From: Euglena gracilis
Lineage: Eukaryota; Euglenida; Euglenophyceae; Euglenales
NCBI GenBank assembly: GCA_039621445.1
Contig: CP154956.1
Coordinates: 41,130,437 to 41,194,436, forward strand
DNA: 64,000 nt
Direction of reading: 5' to 3'
Below are positions 18,001 through 30,000 of this stretch, piece after piece. Both the position numbers and the translations under genes were made by a program. How positions within the stretch are numbered: position 1 is the first letter of the stretch; each line of letters begins with the position of its first letter. The notes below the pieces were generated by a model. That model saw only the letters and a list, made by a program, of their open reading frames with translations, was not told the DNA's origin and ran no database searches.

Positions 18001-21000
18001 TTGACCGATTTGGGGCACAAAAATTTTCGGCCCGGCGCTTCGCGCCGGGACCAAAAATTTTGCCAAACCTCCAAAAAGGTGTCCTCTGACCGGGGGGGTG
18101 GTCGTTGGACATAGGGGGGTCGTTGGACATAGGGGGGGGGTAAAAGGCCTGGCACTCTGAACACCTGAGGGCCCCCCCCCCCGTCTCCAATGCCGGCCAC
18201 CCCCCCCCCCCATGCCCGGCCCACTCACAGAGCGGCCGGCACAGCCCCGTTATGCAGCCCTGGGCGTGGTCGACGTCGTGGACGACCGCGGCCGCCAGCA
18301 ACACCAGCTTCTGGTTCGGCGAGAGGGCCCCGGCCAGGGGCCCCGCCTCCAGGGACCGCAGCAGGCAGTACGCCATCTGGGCCACGTCGAAGGCGTGGCG
18401 GAAGTTGTGGTATGGTGTGTCGCAGTCATACCAATGCTTGGCAACCCGGGGGGGGGGTGGCCACTTACCATTTTCCAGAAACCAGTCAGTCACATTTTGA
18501 AAAGAAAAGAAATCACTCGTTGGGGGGGGGGGCAGGATATTGAGCGAGCGGGGAGGGGGGTGGTCCGCAGTGGGTGAGGGGGTTGGGTCATCCCCCTCCC
18601 CTCCGCAAAACTGCCGCTCACTTAATACCCTGGGGGGGCTCCGCCGCCTGGGTGAACTTGAATTCCGCCGATTTCGCCCAAAAATTTCTGGAACCTTTGG
18701 CGCCGCATTGGCCTCTTGCACGAAGCCTTAGCGGCCTCCCCCAAACCAGTCAGTCCCCAGCCAGCACCCCCCCCAAGCACCGGTGCGGTCGCCGTACAGC
18801 GTGCTGGCGCGGGCGAGGAAGCGGACGAGGCGGCCGCGGTCGAGGCCGCAGTCCTGCAGCAGGCCGAGGTCCTCGAAGAGGAACGCGAGGAGGGCCACCC
18901 GCTCGTGGGGCGGGCACGGCTGGGGGCGGGCCGCCGTCCATTGCGTGGGCCGGGGGACTGCCGCCCGGGACAAGTCCATGGAGGTCCTAAATTGGACAGC
19001 ACCGGGCAGGCAGGGGCTTTCTGAATGAAGCCCAGGGGATCCTCAAGAAGCCGGCTGGAAAAAGTGCTGGCTGGGTTTTCCCCTGGGGGTGGGGGTCCGG
19101 CGTGTTGGCAGAAGACCCGGTAGGTCCAAAAAAAATGGCCAAAATCCAATTCCAGGTGGGTCTGGTTGTTTCAAGCATTTCTGGGCAAAAACAAAACAAA
19201 AAAACGGAAAGATTCCATTTGTCATCTTGTTTTGACCCCTTTTCCAAAATTATCGTCACTTTGCGACAAAAACTCTTTTCGGTCAAGCGTGGCTTTGTTG
19301 GCTTAACTTTATTTCAGTGGACCCCCACGGGGGGAGGGTCCTGGCTGGGTGCTGCAACTGGAAAAAAAAAGTGCTGGCTTGCTGGACCCCCCCAGGGCAG
19401 GGTCAGAGCGGCTTAAGAAAACCTGAGACCCCGATATTTGCACGGGCACACCAAATTTCGGAGGTGGGATTGGTGGATTGAAAACTAATATTTCACCGAC
19501 TGGGTGACCAGAATCTTGGACATAATGCCACCCATCTCTTCACTTTCAAAAAAAACAAACTGGTTCGATAAGAAAACGTTGAATGTTCATAAGTTTGGAG
19601 ACGGGTCAATTGGCAGAGCGGGGGGTGGTGGGCAGGTGTGTGGCAGATTGAACCTTCCGAGGAAGGGGCCCGGGTGGAACACGTCGAACTGCAGCGTGCG
19701 CACTGCCGCCCGGCGCTCCTCCGCCAGCGGGCAGGCGAGGCAGCGCCGGACGAAAGAGGGGTGGCGGGGCGAGCGGGGCGTGGGCAGCGCGGCGACGGGG
19801 CCGCGGCGGCGGGGGGGGGGGGGCGGGGTAACGGGGGATGGAAATCGTACAGTGGCAGCCAGAAGACTTCATCTGCCTTTTTCGACGGCAAGCGGCGTTG
19901 AAATGAGGCCACAAACCCGCTGGGGGCCGTGCCATGCCGACAGCCGGGGGCCGGGGATGAGCCAGGATGGCCCCGAACAGCTCCTCTGCACTGGCCACCA
20001 CCTCCGCCTGGCTTTCCACTGTGGGGGGGTCGACCAGGACCAGCGCCCCAACGGGCCGCCCCCTCGCCCGCACGGGCCGCGCCCACACCGCGCGCCGCCC
20101 GAGGCTCGCCGGCGCGCCGTTGCCGTCGTCGTCCATGGCGTCCGCCGAGCGGGAGACACCGCAGTTCCCCCGCACCGCCTCCTCCGCCAGGGCAGCCAGG
20201 GCCTGCCGCACAGCGGCGCTGTCCAGCACGCTGCCGCCCGCGGGGGCGCGCGCGACCTCGACGGCGGCACACGTCACCTCCGCCAGGGCGCATGGGTCGA
20301 CGTCGTGGTCGAGGTCTGGGCCGGGAACGGCGGGGCAGGCGTAGAGGCAGCACGCCTTGCAGCGGGTAAGCTCCTGGATGCCATCTGCCAGGAGGGAGAA
20401 GACAGCGTCCGCATCCGACTTAGGCAGGGTTCATACAGGGGCAGGTGGGGGGTCCGACCCCCCCCCTCCTGTCAAGGGACCTAGGGCCCCTAAAAAAAAG
20501 GACCCTTAAAAAGTTTTTTGTCAGTTTTGAGAGATTTTTGCCAAAGTGCAAAAAATGGCATTTGGGGTTTATTTTAGGTCGTAAAATTCTTCGTACCGGC
20601 ACTTCGCGTCGGGCTCAGCAGTCCTTCACGTTGTCACACCACTGTTTCGGTGGGGGGGTGCCCCACCTACTCCCCGAGTGAATTCGGGGGTGTTCCGGAC
20701 CACCCGCCATCAAAGCTTTAGGTGGGGGACAACCCCACCTAAAACCACGACACCGTCTTGCATACCCCCCCCCCCCCGGGAAACTATCATCTGTCAAATC
20801 AGCAAGTACACAGGGAGGTGACAGGTCCCCTTAATGACAGGTCAGCGAGTACGGGGCTTAGGTGATAGTATCCCGAGGAGTCCGGGTCAGAGGGAGAAAG
20901 GTGAAGCTTTCGACCCCCCCACTGACCCAAAAATCCCAAAAAGCATTTTTTTCACCTTTTTTTGCAGTCAAAACTCTAAAAATGAGGCCACTCAATTTTC

Positions 21001-24000
21001 ACCTTCAAAGAAAAACGTTCAAACTGAGAAAATGTCAAAATTTCAGAAACATTTGTCAGGTGACAGGTCAGCAGGTACAGAGGTAGGCGACAGGTCCCTA
21101 TTATGACAGGTCAGCGAGTATGGAGCTTTTCTGACAATTTCTCGGGGAGGACACTTTCCTGAGGTGGGGTGGGGATAGGTATATCGAACCCTGGACTCGG
21201 GGGCGGAGAGGTAGCCCAGGGCCTGGTGGTGGAGTCGGGCTTGGATCTGGAGGGTCGGTCGTAGGGCAGGCTGTGCGAATGGGTTAAGAAATTGCTTGCA
21301 TTTGGATGATATTTGGGTGGACCGAAACGTGACACCTTGGGTGAATATGGGGTGGGCGTATTTGGGAATATGGGGTTGCAAATGTACTGGGTGAATATGT
21401 TGGATGAATATGCTCTGACAGGCTGGGTGCGGCGGGCTTGGAATGAGCTCTAAAATCTGGTGAAAGCGAGAAGAAAGACTTTGCCAAACTAAAATTCTTT
21501 GCAGTGGACTTCCTTGCTCCCTGCCCCTGCCCCGACATCCCACGGCCCACCCCAGCCTCCAGCTGCTGAGCCACCTGCGACATCCACAACGCGACCCCCG
21601 CCACCTCCAGCAGGGGTTCCAGCGACTGCGGGCTGCGGACTGCGACCGCCGTCCCCCCCGTTGGTGGGGCCGGCCACGTCACGTACGCCGCGGCGAGGTC
21701 ACGGCCGCCGCCCCGCACCAGCAGGCAGAGCGGCGGGGGCCTCAGAGGGCCGCCGCTCTCGTCGTTGGGGCCGGCTGTGGGGTTCTGGGGTTGGGGCGGA
21801 GCCGCGGCCGGGGTGGAGAAAATGCGCATCAACCGCTGAGAATAGTCTCCCCGCCCCCAGAACCACGCCTTCAGGCAGACCGGTGCTGTGTTGGTGCGTG
21901 TGCCAGTTGGTCACCTTGCGGCAGTGCGGGGTCTGTGCCAAAAACTTGGGGCTTGTGAGTGCAGTGGCCCCGGACCCCCGCAATTGATGGTCGCTTTGCT
22001 GTCTGCCAAAAACCCGTGGCGCAGGTCGGGGGGCCGAGCCCTCCGCCCCGCTCAAGTCCCCCACGGGGAGCATCACGCAGCGGTCGCACCCGGTGAGGGC
22101 CCGGGCCGCCTCCGCCAGCGCCGCCTCCACCGCCGGGGGGTCCGCCGGGGCCTGGCCCAGGAGGTGCTGGGCGAGGCCCAGCAGCGCCGCCCCCTGCCGG
22201 GCGGGCCACTCCCCGGCGAGCCATGGCCTGGCCGGGGCTGGGGCTGGAATGCACACCGGAGGGAGGATTCCTCCTCCAGGCACGAAACACGGGGTACGAC
22301 ACACACAAATGGAATTCCGGGTGCCAAACAAATTCGCCGAAATTTTTTTTGCGGCGTATTTGGTTGGCACCCGGATTCCACACGACCCCAATTCCACACG
22401 ACGCTCATCCTGTTACGAGCTGTCATCTGGGACTGCCACATCCCGGACCTTTCGGGAGGTGACCCCCGCGGCTCCCGGCTTGGGGACAGGACGTGGCAAC
22501 AGGGCCGGCTTTTCGGTCCCCCGGCCCCGGCCAGGGCGCAGCAGGCACGTCGCCACCATCTCCGCCAGCAGGTCCGCCAGGTGGGCTTGCGCTGCGGTGA
22601 ACGGATCCGGGTCCGTTGCAGCGCTCCTGCCCCCCCCCCTGTTGGTCTGGGCAACGTGCCCGACACACTGCGCGGGAAACGAGGGACCAAAGAAAAGCAA
22701 TTCCAGGGGTCAGGGGGGAGGAGGGCGGTTGAAGTGTTGTCCGGCGCTGTGGGGGCAGCAAAAATGATCAACAACGGGGCCCCCCTTGGGGGGGGGGGAC
22801 TGGATTTCATTCCGCTGCCCATTTTGGGAAACTGGCTTGGAAACACCGATGCGGTTTCCCTGAGAAAAGAGGCTGCTCAAGAGGACCCAATTTTGGTGGC
22901 GTTGAGATAAACCCCCGACCCCAACAGTTTGAGGGCCGAGTTGACTCCTACAGGTGGGAATGTGCCGGGGGAGGTAGGCAGATGGAATGGAGGGACAAAG
23001 AAGGCGCTCACCAGAAAATGTTCATTTGAGAGCAGCAAAAAAAGCTGAGGAGGGAACCCGGAGCAGGCGGCTGGCCATCTGTGGTCTTCGCGAAAGACAA
23101 CACGCCCAACAGGTGCCCAGCACACTCCATGCGATACGACAGATGGCTGTGGGCGTCTGCACCACACATCTGCTGGGAAGTACCATGGGGGCAGTGCTTT
23201 TGGGCTTTCCAAAGTCATTTTTGTCCAGAAAAGCTGCCAATCCTCTGGCGGTGTTGGTTTCGTTGTTGGGCGGGGTATTGTTGGGAACGGAATGACACTT
23301 AGGCAGCCAGATTTCGACTTAAGGATTTTTCCTTTGTTGGTGTGTGCAAATGTGCACACCGACAATTTTTGTGAAAATGACAACAGGAGATGGAAGCCGG
23401 GACTTTGCAAGTTAGGGTGCCCAAGAGCAGGCCCACAGCATACGGGGCACATAACACCCAATTCGTGTGTTTGGAACTTTCCAACGGCTGCCTCAACAGC
23501 ATGATGTTTCTGGAAAGATTTGGGGAGGTGAGACTAACTGAAGAAATTCCCTGAATTATTGACTTCGTGAAAATTGGTGGTTGCTGTCCGCATTTGCGCG
23601 AACGTCTTTGCGCGCCAGTGAGGACAAATGCGCACACCGAGCAATTGCGCAAATGTGGAAATGGGGTGTATGTGCCAGCTGAGATTGGTGTGTATTGGTG
23701 GTTGGTTTGAGCAAATGTGCAAATAGCTTGTTTGATCGGTTTGTGCATCTGCACACACGCACCAACTGCTAGTACAACTTTACAAACATGCCATTTAGAA
23801 GGTGCGGCATTACTGCATAATCCTTAAAAGCGAGATATTTTGTATAATTTAAAACAACTAAGACAACAATAACAACTCAAAGACCAGCCATCTGGCCCGA
23901 ACTTGGGCCTCCGAAGTGGAGCCTGTGAAAAACCATTTTTTAACACCTGAAAAATCAAAATAAACGGCCATTCAAGGTCTTATCCTGAAAAATTTAGTTT

Positions 24001-27000
24001 GAAGGTGCCCTTCACCCCCTCAGTTGAAAATGATGCACAATACATTGGTGGTAAATGGATGTGTCAAATAACCGGAAAATCTTGATGTTCAGGGGGCATT
24101 ACAATGCAATACCCTGCCACACTTCATTTGACCTTCTCAGACATACTGCACAACACCTCTACTTTAAGCACAAATCTGCTCTCATTCTGTTTCCATTGTT
24201 GTCTTGTCTCAGAAGTCCCCGTTGTTAAAAGTTCAAAAATCAAACAAAATTTCGGTCGTTGTGCACAATTGTGCAAATGAACCATTTCAATGGTTGATTT
24301 GCGCAATTATATCAGTAGTGCTCTTGGGACAGGGTCCAGGACAGGGTTCTAGCAAAAACAAAAATGCACACAAGGGCGGGAATAACACAATTAAATTGCA
24401 TTCATTTTCCAACCTCACACACATTGACATAGGAGGCGCTTGTTAGGTTTTAAAGTGGTCGGTGTGCACATTTGCACACACTAGCGCCTTTTTTTGCCGC
24501 TGTGTGGTTTACAATCTTGAACATCAAGCGTGGGCAACTTGCAACCGAACTTAACTGGTAACTGGTGGCAGTGTGATCTTTATCCACCCTCATCAACCAC
24601 CAGTGGCAGAGTTCTTTAACAGCCCATTTCTACCACCTTTCTTCAATGCATGTATATTTCAACGCCATTCATAAAATCTCAAAATCTCAAAAAATCTCCA
24701 CAACGTGCTGAAGGGCTTCAGAAAGCAAGCAAAGGACCTCACTTACAGAACACCACCTGGCGCTGGCAGTTGACACAGAAAATGGGGGGGGGGTAGGAAA
24801 GGTTTTTGGTAAATTTCTGATTCCGGGGAAAGCAGTTCCGGGGTTTCAGGTCAAAAACACCAAATTGCACAACTTCGCCTGGTGGAAAACTGCTGGAAAA
24901 TCGTGTGTCACAGGGAGTTCAAAAGGTGGTCCCCAACCCTCTAAAACAAAAAAAAATCGAAAATTTTGGGTCGGTGTCGTCGGTGTTGTCGATCGTCGGT
25001 CGCAAAGGCCCAGGGCACAAGAAAGCTGAAGTGCGAGTTTGGCCGCCCAAGTGACACCTGTGTAAGCACTGGCCGAGTTGGAACCTCATGTTGAGCCAGA
25101 GGATGAGGAACCCAACACGGCAAAGGTGTGAAGAGTGTCAGCCATCTCCGGCACTTTTAGGGAAAACAACAAAACAAAAACAAAAACAGTCTCTACCATA
25201 TGCACTTCATTTAAGCCTGAAGGTTGGATTGGCAGTGGGAGTGAAAAAAAAAAGCTGTGTGATACTCTCATTCTCCTGCTTATCTGTTCTTGGTTTGCTG
25301 GGAGATGATGAAGAACCGGTAATCTGAAAATAACAGCATCTGGCGTGCGGCGTTGCATCAGCCATAATCATCAGCAAATGTTTGACCGGGGTCCTCCATT
25401 GAGAATCCATGAGGTGGGAGGGGATGAAGGAGGTTGAGGGGAACGGTCTGCCGGACGGCCGACACCGGGTTGCTGGTGGTTGACGCCAGTAACAGGGCAG
25501 GTAGACTAACAAATTGGGGGGGGAGGGAGGGGGGAGGTGTAGGAAGGGAACAAAACGGAGCCAAAGAATTGCGAGAACTTTCCCAAACCTTGTGGTGATA
25601 CTCCCCACGTCGCACTGTTTCCCCATGGGCCCGTCCTGGGCAGGACAGACAGGGGGACGGGGGTGAGCGGGGTGTGCAGGACGCAGGTGTCCGCCTGGAT
25701 CACGGCCCCAGGGCTGGTTGGGGCGGCGAGGAGGGGGGGGGGCGGCCCAACAGCAAACCTCAGCACTGTGCTGATGGGCCACGGCTGAAAGAGGGGTCGG
25801 AGGGTCTGGGTCTGGGCAGCCCTCCCCAGCAGAGGGTTTTCAAGGACCCGGGGGAAGGGGTTCCGGACCCACCACCAGCTCTCGGGGGCGAGGGGCAGAC
25901 GGAGCTTGGGGGGACTGGGGAGTCAATTTTAGGGTCTAATTTTTTTTGGGAGCTTCGCATCGAAAATAGAGGAAAACCTCCCAGGGGGTTTATCCACTCG
26001 GCCTGACCCCCAGGGAGGGGCCTCCTCCCCCCTCCTGGGTCAACAAATATTAATAAACTTTGCTCCCCAGCACTCAATGGCAGGGGGTTGGTAAATCCAC
26101 GAGAAAAGGAATTTATCCCAAACAGGGTTTTTTTTAATACTGGGGGGGAGGGGTCGGCACCCACCCACCTACCCCCTACCGGGGGGCCCCCTGGGGTGGG
26201 GCCCCCCGGGGGAGGGGGGTCCCAGGGGACCCACCCACTTTTTCCCCGAAAATGGCCAAAAAGGCTTTCAAAATTTTTGGCGCCGAAAAAGATATACCCA
26301 TCACCCCCCCCCCCCCGGGGGAGGGGGTCCAAGGGACCCACTCACCCCCCCCTCCCCCCCGGGGGGGAGGGGGTCCAAGGCTAAAAAATCCCTGATCCCA
26401 AAATTGCCGAAAATGCACCTTGAGCACGGGGCACAATAAATGGAAACAATAAAAACAATAAATGGAAACCCCTTTCTCTTCAGGCTCAATGTGCAGAGTG
26501 GGAAAAGCTGAGTGGAGACTGTGGACTCATAGCTCTTTCAGATTCTTTTGTACCAGCTCTTGCGTCACATTGCACATCACATGGATGGTTCTACAGCTGG
26601 CAACCCAGAGCTAATGGGACATGCAATGGTGCAATCCATGGGCTGGGAGGAATGGCACTACTCCAGCCCTGCGTTTGGGGAAGGATGGAAGCCACATGCT
26701 CCTGCAGCTGCTCCGGGGAGCGGATGTGGGCGAAATCCAGGGAGATCCCGAGCAGCAGCTCCCCACGGCTGAGGGCGCTACACATGTGTCCTTTTGGGGC
26801 CGTTGCGGACCCGAACCCGGGGTGGCGCATCCAAATCTGTTTTGTGTCAAACATCTTTGGGCACGTTTCTCCTTCCAGTGGCCCGAAAACAATCAGCAGC
26901 CTGCGTATGTCTGGTACAAACAGAATGGGTGAATGCGACGGTTCATCCTGAAATGGGTTGTCATTACACCAACCACCTTCGGGTTAGTTTCCGCTGAGAA

Positions 27001-30000
27001 ATCTCTTTGAGAAACTGAACTCTCCTCATCCTCCGCTCTGTTATGATGTTCTCCTTGCCCCCCACCCTGTTACCCTGTTGGGGTGGGTTGGACCCCCCCC
27101 CAACCTAAACACTGGTGCCGTCCGGGTGACCACTTTTTTGCCTGGTACGTCGGCCTTGGCACGAAATCCAAAATTCCAGGCCCAAAAACTCTGCCCCAAA
27201 AGGTCAAAAAAGAGTCATTTTGGGCACTTTTGGGCAAAAATTTGTCAAAAATGCCAAAAGTTCTCGGTACATAGCGCCTGAAGGAAAATTTTGATTTTGG
27301 GGGGGGGTCCCCCTGGGTCTATCGGACCCCCTCAACAGGTGGGGGGGGGTGGTCCAACCCCCACCTCCAGTCCAGGAGGGGGGGGCACCCCCAACCCCAT
27401 ACACCCTCCTAAAATCGAACCCTGGCGTCACCACCAGAAACCATGCCTAACCCCCCCCCTCCGAGCACACCAGGTTTTCAGTAGTGCTGAGCTCTTCGTA
27501 TTCATAAACAACACACTGGCGGCCTGGCCCGGCCCGGCTAGGTCAAGCCTGCAGGGCTGTTTTGGGCCGTAAAACGGCCATATCTCGGGTTAGGCGGGGA
27601 GTTGTGGGGAAATCAAAATGCCGTTACATAGGGCATTGTAAGGGCTTCATTTTTGGTCCCTGGACGTTCTGCTTGATCCTGCTTTTACAAGATGAATACT
27701 TCTTTTTATTCAAAAAAAATTGAAAGAGATATTTGGCATTTTGGCAGGTTTTGGGCCAAAAACAGCCCAAAAATGCAAAAATGGGTCGAGAAATGGCTGT
27801 TCCTCAGGCCCAATAGAAGAATTTGAGCCTGTGCACTATCCAACGGTGCCCGGTTTTCCTGGTAACTCCAAAGTTGGCCAAAGTTGCACCCTGAATCCAT
27901 AGCCTCGTTTTTTAACGCGCTTTTTCCGGTCGTTGTTGGCCCGTCTTTTTTGGGGGGGCCAAAAGCGGGCTAGAAGGAAATACAATTTTCAAAATATCTC
28001 AAAATGAAGCAATTTGAAAAAGATGTTTGAGGTATAATATGAAGCTTATCTAACCCAACCAACTGTATTTTGATTTTTGCGTAACTCCGGCTCGACAGCC
28101 GTGGGGCGTTGTTTCCAAAATACACGTTTTCTTGCTGGCAGATACACCCTGTTTTGCAGTCGCTTTTTTGGACCTGGGCCCAATAAACAGGCGTAACTCG
28201 GGCCAGACACAAAATTAGGATTAATACAGGGTATCAACAGATGCGGGGGACGACGGGGGATATTTCTCTCTGAGACAACTTCCTTCGGAGGGAGTCAGTT
28301 CATGCTGGAAATTTGTTGTTCCCGGGTGGCCCAGAGAGGGGGGGGCAGGGTGAAAAGGGGGGGGGGTTTCCCCCTGGTAAGTTTTGCTCTTGCCCATAAA
28401 GGGATAAGAGCTCAGTTGCCCCCCATACAACCCCCCAAACTGAAATCCTACCTGGGAGCTTTGCTTTGGCGACCAAATATTAACCCCCTTCCGGGAAGGG
28501 CCGGTTCGTGCCGCGTCGCTTTGATTGATGTTCGCACCCAAACATCAACCTCCCCCAAATATAACTACGGCGGTCTTGACATCCCCCTCCGGACGTAAAA
28601 CCGCGGGTTTTTATCATTGGGGGATTCACCGAGGAGCCTGTGTAGTGCCCTCTCCAGTGGCCGAGGGTCGCCATATGGCCGGCCAGGGCGGGGGCAGGGC
28701 TGCCTCGGGCCATGCCAGGCGCGCGGCCCTGGGCGGGGTCCGCCCCGACGCGGCGCACCTCTGCCAGGGGCGGGGCGGGGGCAGCCCGGTCGCGGTCCCC
28801 GTGGTGGTCGGCCGTGACGCCGCGCCGCGCCCACCCACCGTCGAAGGGGGGGGCTGGCCCCATCACGGCGGTCAGCTGTGGGCAGGGCGGGCTGCCAGAC
28901 ATGGTTCGGGGCGTCAGCGCGCGCGAATGTGTGCCGGTGGGAGTGAGCCAAATCGGCGTGGCTGGGGGAACGGTTGGGGTGGGGATCTCCTTCCGGGTTG
29001 GGGGGGGGAGGTGTTGGGGGGAGGGTGTTGCCGATTTGTGTGGTTTCACAAAAAAGATAAAGATTATCACAATGGCTCCAAGGCAGATGGGGCATCGCCA
29101 GAGGAAGACAACCTTGCAAACGCTTGTCCCGAAAGAGTGTTTGTTTTTTTGCGAGGGAAGACCTTTTAAAACGAGTTGTGCGACAGGGGGGAGGAGAGGA
29201 AAGCTGTACAACAAGCTCGAAAACAAGCAAGCCCATCCCTGGCTGGAACAAAAGCCCCAACTCCACACTACTGAACGGTCGGTGGACATCCCTGTCCTGC
29301 TGCCGGGGGGGGGGGGCTTCCATGCATCCCGAGGGTCTTCTGCAAACCACACCACACCATCCCACCACGCACTGGAAATGTCCCAGGGTCCCAGGAGAAT
29401 CAGGCAACACCCCCCCACCCCATGGGACAGGCCTGGTTGGCCTCTGGCGTGCAGCGACGCCAGCTGAACTGCAGTCTGCAGTGCCTGGGTAAGGGGGGTC
29501 TGGGTGTGGTCACCTTACGGCGTCATGCCTGCTGGCAAGAAATGGGGGGGGGGGGCTGGACCAATTGGGCCTTCCTCCACTTTTGCCAGTTGTCTCGTTG
29601 TTGATTGCGTTTGTTGTCTTGTCACAGTGTGAAATGTTTCTCTCTTCTGGAGGTCCATTTTGTACCACAAAAAGATGACACACCCCAGGGGGGCACTGCT
29701 GTTTACCTTTCCTTCACCCAAAACTACGCCATGGCAAAAGGAAAAGCGCCGGCCCTCGGGGGTACTGGACGCGGGGGAGAGGCCGGCCTCGTGCTCCCGA
29801 GGCAGCCGCAGTGCCCACGACGGCCTTGCGCTAGCTCCATCCAGCCCCACGATGAGGTTCTCGCCGACAGGGAGGCGGGACAGAGCGCCAGCTGGGTGAG
29901 ATGGGGCCTGAGCATCTGCCAAAACAAAGCAGCCAGTTTGTTGCGTTGTTTGCCACGTGTGTCACACAACACAACACCACGTCACGTGTGACATGACGCG

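Noticed and set aside
17252-18721. A 489-codon minus-strand open frame
   Set aside because: It runs through the MITE and a C-tract, and its frame disagrees with NAFHQ and EAHH. In copy 2 it is broken by C-tract length. The real exons are only parts of it.
19504-20484. A 326-codon plus-strand open frame
   Set aside because: Antisense to the GAF-B exon; GC-rich exons leave long open antisense frames. The minus strand has the domain and matching splice phases.
29740-29900. Frame ENLIVGLDGASARPSWALRL as the coding frame
   Set aside because: It looks protein-like, but both internal differences between copies change residues, while the alternative frame makes them silent and fits neighbouring phases. 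Kept as an open doubt.
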